In this document: positions 1 to 11,000 of the stretch, one piece after another
Position numbering within the stretch: position 1 is the first letter of the stretch
Layout of the letters: each line of letters opens with the position of its first letter
Source: Spodoptera frugiperda
Lineage: Eukaryota > Arthropoda > Insecta > Lepidoptera > Noctuidae
DNA length: 64,000 nucleotides
Reading direction: 5' to 3'
Assembly (NCBI RefSeq): GCF_023101765.2
Contig: NC_064219.1
Coordinates: 9,031,774 to 9,095,773, forward strand
The notes under the pieces: model-generated
The model's database searches: none
What the model was told of the DNA's origin: nothing
What the model saw: only the letters and a program-made list of their open reading frames with translations
Program-made: the position numbers and the translations under genes

Positions 1-125
1 GTCGCGACCGCTAGGCGGCGGGTGGCGCAAATCACTCGCGCGGACTGCCGTTCTTGGAAAGCGCCCCCGCGCTGCGCTCCTTTATCAACGTGTTTAGTTT
101 TATTTGTCGATAAAAAATACCGTTC

Positions 126-632
126 TCTGCACTACTCGTGGACCGGAGGATGTGGTCTTTTATGTCGTATGTTTATGTTACGTGAAAGGGGTGTTTTACT
201 AGATATATATTTAGTGGATGTGATTTTAGCTTTTTCTCGTTTAGAATATGAAGTTTAGTTTAATGATACTGCTCTTTGCTAGAAGTTTAAAAGTTATATG
301 AACTCCAATTACTTTGAGTCAATCCTACTAATATTATAAATACGAAAATTTGTTTGTTTTTTACTCATTCACGACAAAACGGCTGAAGGGATCAAGATGT
401 CACTTGGAACAGAGATACCATAATCATCATCATTATCATAATCTACATACCCGATTTTATTATATGTATAGTGTCTGCACTACACAGGATGTGGTCACTT
501 TTTATTCGGAAAGGGGTGTTTTACTAGATATATATTTAGTGGATGTGATTTTAGCTTTTTCTCGTTTAGAATATGAAGGTTTAAGATACTGCTCTTTGCT
601 AGAAGTTTAGTTATATGAACTCCAATTTCTTT
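126..632 (+). repeat. Segmental direct duplication (126-315 and 474-632)
   Basis: Two copies share a start (TCTGCACTAC), a long, nearly identical core from GAAAGGGGTG (184 and 509) to about 60-70 bases further, and an end near ATATGAACTCCAATT. The copies differ by small gaps near the start and after the core. The spacer (about 320-470) contains the head of a Helitron-like repeat. No coding function is seen. Confidence 0.85.
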
Positions 633-740
633 ATCTTCACAAATCAGTTATTGTTTTCTATTATATTATAGCTATTTATACTGACTGGTGACTTTACAGC
701 ACTTGTATTACAACCTCTGTAAATAATAACCTCATCTCCT

Positions 741-790
741 CATATGAACATAACATAGTTACTACATAGTAACTATGTTATGTTCATATG
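741..790. repeat. Perfect 24 bp palindrome, 2 nt spacer
   Basis: The left arm (741-764) and right arm (767-790) are exact reverse complements, separated only by CA at 765-766. As single-strand DNA or RNA this would form one long hairpin. It shows no coding potential and is not recognised as part of another repeat. Confidence 0.9.
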
Positions 791-1548
791 ACATCATACA
801 CCTCTGATTAATCCTTTGTTTAAAACAGATGCCTACCACAAATTTTCACGAAAATGGAGGTACAAAATAATGAACTATCGAATATCGATATCGACATAGG
901 CACAGCATTTTCAATTAGAGTCACAGCACGGTCTCGCATGAGTGGCGTACTACGCGTCGGCAGCTCTGAGACCCCGAATCGATACTCAGTATCGATACGA
1001 TGCGAACGGATGTGTCGCAGCCCTAGTGCGGTGGGCGTCTTGTTCGAAATCCGAATAACGCTTGGTCAAGCGCGACTCAAAGCGAGGGACGTGGCATGGT
1101 CTAATTTGCACCGGCTATACAGCAGGCTATATGTACCTACTGTACGTACACATCTATGTACGTGTGTGGTTCACCTCATACTGCGCTTTTGAGCTGAATA
1201 TTATATGTAGGTATATACCCTGCCTTTGGTAACGGTAAGGTTTAGGTGTACCTACTCGTAATGCCATTTATTTTCGTGGTATTGCTCTTAGTGCAGGACT
1301 AGAATAGAATACCAAAACATAAATTGCAAAATCATACTATCTACTTATCATTACTACGCAACTGACGCAAGAAGTCTCAAACACAATTCCTAATCAAACA
1401 AAGAATGAAAGATATTTCAAAATTCTTCGTATCCAATACAGTGTTTGGACAATGACAATAAACTTGCCGCCATTTACCATACTAATGACCCACAATATAA
1501 CCTAACTTTTCAGGGTTTTTAATGATCAATATGGCTTCAAAATCAAGT

Positions 1549-1806
1549 TTTTAAGTGTGGGAAAGCCATGCTTCGGCAAGAATGGGCCGGCTCGACAGGA
1601 GTGATACCACGACCTAAAGCGTTGTTTCATGCTACAACGCTTGCGTTGTCTTTCTTTGTCTGAGTATTAATTACCCCATTCCTAATCTTCCCAATCCCCG
1701 ATTCCCCAACAACTACACTTGTAACGCCTCTGATGTTTTGGGTGTCCATGGTCGGCAGGCGATTGCTTACCATCAGGTGATCCGCCCGCTCTGTTTTCCA
1801 GTCGCA
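1549..1806 (+). repeat. Dispersed repeat family A copy
   Basis: The copy begins near GTGGGAAAGCCATGCTTCGG, carries the GGGCCGGCTCGAC and CCATGGTCGGC landmarks and ends at ACCATCAGGTGATCCG. The same block recurs at 2310, 10365 (reverse), 14895, 17280, 19248 and 50795 (reverse). It is non-coding; short open frames on it are incidental. Confidence 0.8.
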
Positions 1807-2309
1807 GCTTCACCCTCGTAGTCAAAGAATAAAAGTAAACCCATATCAATCTTGAGCCTCCAAACTACAGGATTTATCATAAAAGTTCTCCGCTTCATTT
1901 TACAATATTTATTAATAAGAATATTAATAATTCTTATCATCATCTTCATAATAGCTACACATTCCTAGCAGGTAAACTGCGCTTTTGAATTGAATATTAA
2001 CACGTACTGTTGTTTCTAACCTCAGTAACCTCCATGTGTCTACAATGTACATCTGTGTGTCTATTTCTTATTCACAGTTTGTGGAGGCTGACATTGTTTT
2101 CATGTTCTGTTGGCTAGCTCGCTTGTTTGAACTATGTTAATTGATAAATAGCTTTGCTAATTACGTTCCTAGCTTCATTGGGAAGGTAATGTCGCTCGTC
2201 TTATGCATAATTTTCCACTTGGTTTGTGTTTGGTTGTTGTTAGTTGAAAGTGAAATCTGGTTCTTTGTTTAGCTTTAGCAAAGTGTCAATAAAAGTGACT
2301 GAAATTTGT

Positions 2310-2580
2310 GTGAGAGAGCCATGCTTTGATACAAATGGGCCGGCTCGACCGGAGTGATACCACGGCTTCACAGAAAACCGACGTGAAATAACGTTTTCGT
2401 TGTGTGTGTGAGGTTACCGGAGACCCAATAACCCCACAACCTCCAACAACCTTTAAATTCCTAAACCCCAAAAGGCTAGCAACGCACTTGTAACGCTTCT
2501 GGTGTTTCAAGTTCCATGGGCGGCGGCGATTGCGTACCATCAGGTGATCCATCTGCTCGTTTATCGGCTTACTCTATAAA
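2310..2580 (+). repeat. Dispersed repeat family A copy
   Basis: This is a fuller copy of the block at 1549, from GAGAGAGCCATGCTTTG to ATCAGGTGATCC plus a short tail ending in CTATAAAAAA. The 88-codon reverse open frame here is carried by the repeat and is not a gene. Confidence 0.8.
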
Positions 2581-3318
2581 AAAGTGATATTATACGACTT
2601 ACACGATCGATCAAATCGTACTCACGTACCTCGACTAGTTTCAAGTCGCGCTGGGGCCCATAGTAAAGTAGTCCGTCGTATTTACCGTAATTAATATCAT
2701 GTCTCATGATACTCACATTGACATAAAAGTTACATATCGTAACGTTAAAGCTATTGTTCTCTGGGATGACAATCATAGTATTTTACCAGTTAAGCCTACA
2801 TAGGTAATGAAAACCTACATAGGTAATTTTCTCGTCCCAACATCTTTTGATGTCCTTATGATCTTTGTTTATAAACACAAACACTATACTTACAACCAAA
2901 CTGATCAACATCACATTTTTACAACCACCAGCATATTAAACAAGTATCACAGCAACATAATTAATTCAAAACACATGGATCATTGCGGGTCTATTGTCAG
3001 CTGACCCCAGCGACCGTGACGTGGCGCCAATGGTTATCTACGAACGCCAACCATTGCCATCAGTCACCACTAGTGGCTGACTACTTTCCGCTACATTTAA
3101 TCTGTGGTGGTCTGACGGAGGGAGCCTGGTATTGTTACTCCTCGTAACTGAATTACCGATTTAATATCACGCCTAACTTCTAATAGAGAGTTGTTAAAAG
3201 ATAATGTTTTGGAGGAGTTGATTTATTGTGTACTTCATATTTAGTGGCAGTAGGTCTAAAATGGGTTGAAGAATTTTTGGTATACATTCATACTATACTA
3301 TACTATAATTATACTATA

Positions 3319-3708
3319 TACCGCATGGGGAAACCTCTTATGACTTAATTTAAAGCACATATTTGTTATCATCTTGGCTGACAATATACGCAAAATTAGC
3401 GAAATAGCCTCAGTAATTAAGCCAAAAAGTGCATTATTCTCAGTGAGCTAATTTGAACACTCTTTACAATTACGGTATTATAACAGCCGCGCCGCATGTC
3501 TATAAAATTCCTAGACAGCCTACAATATTACGACTCTTCTGTGTTCAAGAAACATAAAGCTGATCCCACAGAATGTAATACTTGATTAGTTTCTTTATTT
3601 TGTTAGATTTATTTTGAATTTTCGGTTTTCATTGAAATATTTAGTTGTATTATGCTTCTAAGGACAATGTAGTTTGATTTAAATAATATGAGTGATCTCC
3701 ATACTGTA
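3319..3708 (+). mobile_element. TA-flanked MITE, copy 1 (Tc1/mariner-like ends)
   Basis: This 390 bp element has imperfect inverted ends: TACCGCATGGGG at 3319 and CTCCATACTGTA ending at 3708. TA is present on both sides (3317-3318 and 3709-3710). It matches, in inverse orientation, the element at 14163-14550 along its whole length. It has no open frame. Tc1/mariner ancestry is inferred only from the TA flanks and end pattern. Confidence 0.7.
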
Positions 3709-3719
3709 TAATACATATT

Positions 3720-4020
3720 ATAAATGGGAAATGGGAAAGTATGTTTGTTGCTCCTTTCTTCACGTCGCAACGGAGCGAGGGTTTTTTTCTGTTTTTTTTT
3801 TTAGTTGGATTACTCTCCAGCCTTCCAACTAACTTAGGCTACTTTTTGTCTCTTTTTAACCCTCCACTTTTCTGAAATGGAGGGTGGAACATTGTATGGA
3901 ACATTCCATATTTTTCAAGATAGTAAGCTATTTGGTATGTGATCTATTATTGACGTGGACAAAAAAAAATTTGCAACGCGTACCTACGTAGCTGCGGGCA
4001 GAAAGCAATTTTCATAAAAT
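3720..4020 (+). repeat. Helitron-like non-autonomous fragment
   Basis: Landmarks are CACGTCGCAACGGAG, TTTTTGTCTCTTTTTA, an inverted CCTCCA..TGGAGG hairpin and TGGAACATTCC, ending in a GCTGCGGGCAGAAAGC tail. A relative lies at 54960-55270. Tails of this type resemble the GC-rich hairpin plus CTAGT ends of lepidopteran Helitron-like elements. Confidence 0.5.
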
Positions 4021-5044
4021 ATTAATTTATGTACATTCTTTAAATTAGTATATTTAAACCTTCTCTTGACTTCCACAAATAATTCAAGACCAAAATTAGC
4101 CAAACTGGTCCAGACATTCTCGAGTTTCAGTGAGACTAACAAACAACAATTGATTTTTATATCTAGAGATTATTTTAACAACATACAAGTACGTTAAGTA
4201 AGTTATGTAATAATTTCGATAAAAATAAACCAACAAAAATTAATTACAGTAATAACTAATATAAACGATTAAAAACAATTAAACACAACAACAAATAAAA
4301 GGTAAAAGCGAACGCGGAAAAGAAAACTGATAGCGAAAGTACTGAAAAGTTTTCAATGAAAAGTGAAAGTTGAACGCGAAAGTTGCGAATGCCGACTTTG
4401 TTTCCCTCAACTTTGAATTCAATTTGTGGGGGGTGAGGTTGGGGCCACCCCCACCCCCCGTACCCATTTATGATAGCCAACAATAATAATCGTGGGAACT
4501 CCCTTTTTTTATACGAAGTTTTTTTTCACTCGCAAAGATTTTTGTGTTTTTTTTTTTGTTAGACTTTTTAATAGACGATTGGTTTCTTTTTAATTTGACT
4601 TCCTTTTTTTTGTATTGTTTTTGTATTAATAAGTGGTGTTTTAGAAGGAATGTTTCCTGCTTTGAATATTATTTATTTTATTTTAAGAGTTTGCATGTTT
4701 TGTAGTTCTTACTTATAATGGTTCATATTTTACTGTGGTTTAACAAAATTTACTTATTGTTTGCTAACAATACTGGACAACTTTTTTATTGTTATCTAAA
4801 AACTAAATAAACATCAATATCTAAAACTATGTAGGCATAAATGTAATCAAAATGAAATGAAACTTCACTTCGCTAAAATCTCAACGTCCATACAACTAAC
4901 GCCATCTATCTCTCTAACGAGTAAACGTAATACCTAGAAGTTTTCCAACTAAATTATAATGGAAATAGTCTCATGCCTTTGTTCCATATCACGTAGGTGA
5001 TACCAAAAATAAATTTTAATTACCCTGTTAATCTCTTCTTGCAG

Positions 5045-8000
5045 CCGGAACGCCTTATCTCCCCATACACGGCAATTATCCGGCGTAGCGCGAACCCTTT
5101 CGAGCTAGCTCATGTGCTTGTCTCATGGCTCATTGGCGCTGGATATGATGCATACGTGGTGGTGGGCTGTGCCACCAGAGACGTCTGCATGGCCATCAGA
5201 TACCGCACCATATGTCCTGAGATACCTGATGAGAATGAGGTGAGGAAGTGATGGGAAAGCATATTGGAACTTGGTTGAAGATTTGGGTAGCAAAAATCAG
5301 ATAATATGATGTCTGATTTTAGTTTGGAAGGATGATAAAAATGGTCTCTACTGATTCAATACGATCAATTTCATGGTATTAATTTATTTACCAGTTGAAT
5401 AACTAAATTAAACTATTAACTCCTCAAATGTCAAATGCATCGCATAGGTGCATCTTTAACGGAAGATTCACCTTCAGTTTTTTTTTGGCAGTCAAAATCC
5501 GTTTTCCAAAAAGTCCTGTTGACCTTGTGGCATTTGACGCAGACAGATTATATCTTGGCTAGACCTGTAGTTTAGGTAATTTTTGCTACAAACCCTTTTA
5601 TTTATAAAGATGCTTACTTGACTAAAAGTGGTTCAACACAAAAAATAACTGCAATAATAAGTACTCATAGTACACAAAAAGAAAAGATACTTTTATGTGT
5701 TTGTTTCTTCCATATTGATAGGTCATCGAGGAACCTCCGCCGCCAGAAGAAGAGCCGCGCTACAAGCTGGTGCCTCTCCCAGACCTAACGTCGAAATATT
5801 GTAAGGACATGGATATCAAAGAAGCCAATAAGATACAAAGTCAAAAGGATAAGATAGAAAATGAGAGGCAAAGGAAAATAGCTGTGAGTATCAAAGTCGA
5901 AGTCAAATCATTTATTCCAATTAAACCATATACTTAGGTACTTTGAAACGTCAACAAAGAAAGAAATAAATAATATTCTGTGAGTCTATCAGTCAGTGAA
6001 GTTAGGTGCTCGTTCCAAGGTGTAGTTTCGTACCATACACATACATCCTTACTCATATTAAAACTAGAATGTACTGTCGCCGGCGGTATTTACAAACCAA
6101 TACGACTATCAAACTTGCGGTACGAAAAGACTATCACATCACATCATTAGCCCCATAGCACCAGAGCTAACCAATGGCCCCTTCTCACACGGAGAAGGTT
6201 TGAGGTAGGAGGAAGCCTACCACGACAAAAAAAAATTTGGTAATGTGTATATTTGTGCATCGGAGAGTTTTTGGAATGGAGTCTGGGTATAGTTCAGAGT
6301 CTAGAAAGTTTTTTTTTTTTTTTTTTGAGGAAGGGGGAAGTCATCCAATGACTTCTCCCGTCTTGGCGAGGCGACAGGGAGCGTCAGAGAGTCTAGATAG
6401 TAGAGTAACTATCTTTACCTATCCTAACTATCGCTACATTCCAGGAATTAGAGAAACCACCACCAGACGAGATGGATGGCTGGCGTACTCACGCCTGGGT
6501 GCTGGTGCTGCCTCACTTCATGGGGGTCGAGGAGCCTTTCTTCATTGAGCCCAGTGAGGGTAACGGGTACCCGCTGGACGCCAAACAGTACCAACACATC
6601 GAGAGCGTTTATAACCATGAGAATTATTATGTGAGTTTATTAATCGACTTCAAAAAAATGGAGGAGTTTCTCAACTTGACTTATATCAGATTGTTATTGT
6701 TTATTAGTCCGCGATTATTTCGCGACTGGCTGAATCGATTTTGATGCGGTTTTTAGTGTTTGTTACACTTAGAAAATGGTTTGAGTAAGTAAGATATAGA
6801 AGAGTTCATTGAAAATGATTGTAGACTAGAATTCATTTCCATAGGTGATGTAAGATAAATGAGGTGGGCTAAAGTTGCTGATGTTATACGATCATAATTC
6901 TTTTGACGAGTGCTCAAGATACAAAACCGTGTTCATGTTATAAACTTCTGCAAACGCATCCTTAAGTATACCTATTATAAGGATTTTCATGTAGAAAACT
7001 ATGTACTGGTTAGTGGTTGTATTATAAAACATAATTTGTATGAACTATCTGCATAATTATGTTTATCGGGTACTTATATGAAAGTGATAAAACAGACGCT
7101 TACAGTCATTAAAACTTCTTCTTTCACGCTCAGGTAAATATCCAGAAAGAACCGGAAGAGAGTCTTGCAGAACTAAACTATGACCTGGCAGATCTATCCT
7201 GTTGGGAACATCTCCTGGCTGGAGAACCCTTCTTCAGGCGTCAGCTCGTTGGTATCGACACTACTGACAAGAGAACTGCGGTGGACACTGAGAAGCACCT
7301 GGATATGCCGTTCAGCTGGGTTGAAAAACTGGATATCACTGGAGATGGTAAGCAGATTACGACAATGGTTTTTGTTATAAAAATGTATGAATACATCCGT
7401 GTTGGATGGTCAAAATAATTGAGCAAACAAAATTGGGACAATGTTAATTTTCTTAGGTATCTTTAAATTTTGGGATGGAATCAAAGTCAACGTCAAAAGC
7501 AAATAATTTATTCCAACTAAAACATAAATAGGTACTTTTGAAATGTCAACAAATAATAGTCTGTCAGTCCGTCCGTCAGTAAAGCTAGGTACTCGTTCCA
7601 AAGTAGCTTGTGAGTGTTTAGTGGCTATGAAGTTGTATAATAGCATAAGTCTGTGGCGACACATTGACAAGTAACAAGTGACAGATGACAGAAGTCGCAC
7701 ATAGACTATCGACGAGCAAATCAATGGATGACGTCACAACTATCCTGCATCGCACATATGAAGTTTACATGCGAATTAACATGGATAGAAAATCCCAACG
7801 AACAACAGTTGGGCAGAAAGCCCGCCAGGCTGATCACCTCGCCTGGTCGGAGGATCCTCCTTTGCTTAGGGAACTTTACTCTCTGTTCCCTAAAAGTCTA
7901 ACAACATTTAACTGGTTCTGAAAACGGCATTTAGCTAGTGCCATAATGCTTCAATCTTTCTAGTCATAATCTTTTCCATTTCAGAATACGAACAGCGTTA

Positions 8001-11000
8001 CCCAGGGAGCCACAAAGTCATCCACTACAAGAAGGTGTTGCTCGAGAAATTCTCGCCATATTCCCAAAAAGACGGGATCGTCAAACGGGTCAAGATATTT
8101 GAAGACTATGCTCTCACTATTCCTCTGATTACGTAAGATGTCCATTAAGTTATATTCTCAATGTACGTTGACCACAGAAGAACTGTAATGTCATAGGTTG
8201 TTTAGGAATGTTTCAGTCATGCGGCGCGGTTGTTGCAATGCCGTATTTGTAAAGAGTGTTCAAATAAGCTCAAAGACAGAAAAAATCACTTTTAGGCGTA
8301 AGTATTGGGCCTAGTTCGCTTATTTTTGTACATTGTCAGCAAAGTTAAAGCAACATACTTAATTCCGGTTGAATCCGGCCGGATTGAAGGTTGTACCTGA
8401 TTGCAATCCCGTAGTCGTGAGTGCGTTTGCAAACACACAAGTTCACATACACATGACACCTAGACCCGAAACAACAATTTATGGATCACACAAAGAGTTG
8501 CTCCGTGCAGTCAATAGGTAAGTTTATATTAAACGCAACAAATATAATTCCAGATACGAATGGTACAAGCAGAGAGAGGACAAAATGGAGTTTGTGAGGT
8601 TGGATCATGTGACGATGCAGGTTAAGGAAACATTCCTCATCGGCAGGAGAGATCATCTTCTGAGTAAGATTTTAATCCTTACTAATATACTAGCTGACCC
8701 GGCAAACGTTGTTTTGCCTTATAAATTATTTCTAGAAAATAGATAGTAGCCGATTCTCAGACCTACTGAATACGCATATAAAATTTGGTAAAAATCGGTA
8801 AAGCCGTTTCGGAGGAGTACGGTAACTAACATTGTGACATGGAACTTTTATATATTAGATAATATTATACTTGTCAAGTATTTTTGTTTGCTTGTCATTC
8901 ATTTACATCTCAACATACTGATTTTATTTTATGACGAGGCTGAAGAGTGATGTAGTGTATTTTTTTTAAACACGGTGTTGAAGACAGGACTAACTTCCAG
9001 TATTCCATAACTCACAATTAACTGTTCATTGATTAATTGATCGCAAGCACAATTACTGAGCACGGCAAATCAGGAGTTCAATTCTCAGAGCCGGTATATT
9101 ATGTATTGGATTATATATTTTTACAGGGCTTTTTTCGGTTTTTCGAAAATTTCTCAGTGGTAGCACGGAGTCTGGAAATGTGCCCGGTATATGGCAATAG
9201 GCTCACCACCTATTACATGGGACTTACAACATAAATTGTGAAAAGTGGGTGTGCATTGTACAGTGGCATTACGTGCCATATGTGCACCTCTGCCTACCCC
9301 TTCGGGGATTAAAGGCGTGACGATATATGTATGTATTATTTTCCTCTGTAACCATTGCTCTTCACCCGCAGAGCATTCATACGCCATGGACGCTCCACCT
9401 TGTTCAGTGGAGGGCAACCGCGTGATGGAGTTCAACTACTACCCTCGACTGGACCACCTCTTGAAGCTGGTGTGCACTCCTCTAACGTTTGAAGAACATT
9501 ACAAAGATCGAGATGACAGGTTAGCTTGTTGTTGGTTTAATTATAATAACCTCTACCAAATGGTTGGTAGATTCTTCTGTTGCATTGATGGTAGATTTTT
9601 GGTGTATGTTAAAGACCATAAATATCTTTTATAAATAACCTCATATTACACATCAACAGTATAAGTGGCCACTTATAGAGTGTTGTGTTATAGATTGGAC
9701 CAAGGGCTTCTTTGGGATGGAGAAAGTTTGAGCATTGATTGCTCGATCACGCTTATAAGCTTAGCTTAGTTTCCTCATCGCATTCATTTTCATTCACCGT
9801 TTGTCAGTGAAAATAATCTTAAAAAGTACTTTTTCGAGTTAAATCTTCGGGCCACCAAGGCACGATATTAAAAACTTATTGACTATATAATTATATATCT
9901 CATATAATTACAGATTGGAATCCCGAATAATAGTCTACACAGAAGGAACAAAACTCGAGCCAAAACGTCAAGTGAAGGACATCACAGAGACTTACAGTCG
10001 AAACTATGACAAACCAGCCAATAAGGACATTTGGAAGAAGATCTTCCACATTCAGGACAATACTATAGAGCTCTTGTACCAATACGCGTACAATTTTGTC
10101 ACGAACGACACCAGAAGTTTCATCAAACCGAACTTAGCAGAAACTGGTGGGAAAATCCTGTTCTATCCGGATAAAACTTCTGGTTACATTGTGAGTGTTG
10201 TTAAATTAGAATACTATTTCAAAATCCTTAGGTATAAGTGACAAAAAATATTTGCGTTTTCACATCATCAACTGTCGTTTGTCGTATATCGTTTATATTT
10301 GGTAAAGCGCTCACCTATGACGATTTTTTTATGGTTTAAGGGGGTAAACAAGCTTACGGATTAACTGATGGTAAGCAATTACGACCGCCGCCTTTGGATA
10401 GCCAAAACACCAGAGGCGTTGCAAGTGCGTTGCCGGCCTTGTGGGGGTTAGGAATTTAACGATAGTTGGGGAATCGAAGATTGGGAAGATTGGGCAGAGG
10501 GATAATTGGGCCTCCGGTAACCTTACTCACACAACGCAACACAACGATGAGAGTAAATCAATCAGCCAGAAGTTGGTACACAGCAAAAACGCTTCTAAAG
10601 ATAAAAGCAATAAAGCATAAATCTGTATACAAATTAAAACGTATTACTAAGGTGCCCTAATAACTTCCATTCTAGGCGGATCCGAATGCCGATCCACCTC
10701 GCCCTCTAGACGTGTACTACGCCCTCTGTGAGAACATAGACTGGGAATATCAAACCACGAAGCACATTAGAGATCGGGAGACAGATGTGAACAGCTACCT
10801 GCGACAAAGACACCGTGAACTGAAGGAACCAATATTGTACGTCGCTCTCTTTGATACCGAGAGGAATGAGGCTGCGAAGAAAGGCTGGACTGAGAGGGTA
10901 AGAGTCAAATATGATAGTTTTGTTTTATTTTTGGCACTTCTATTTGTAGATATTTTGGTTCTCCATACAGACTGTACAGTTGGGTGAATTATTGCTATAA

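Larger units (their letters stand above)
1..5044. other. Gene-free start of window (upstream of, or intron of, DRC7)
   Basis: I see no exon that can be joined to DRC7 here. The first 100 bases are GC-rich and could be a promoter or the edge of an upstream gene, but nothing in them is recognisable. The rest is AT-rich with repeats: a duplicated segment (126-315 and 474-632), a perfect palindrome (741-790), repeat family A (1549-1806, 2310-2580), a TA-flanked MITE (3319-3708) and a Helitron-like fragment (about 3720-4020). A GC-richer island at 850-1190 contains an open frame and a TATCGATA motif at 990-997. Because the first visible DRC7 exon opens with a strong acceptor, at least part of this stretch is probably a DRC7 intron. 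Confidence 0.6.

Noticed and set aside
2561..2776. Reverse 71-codon frame
   Set aside because: Part of it (GACTTGAAACTAGTCGAG) is shared with MITE family D relatives, and there is no family resemblance at protein level.
9245..9634. A 129-codon gene
   Set aside because: Only 9372-9519 is coding (DRC7). The front is a SINE-like repeat and the back is intron after a GTTAGC donor.
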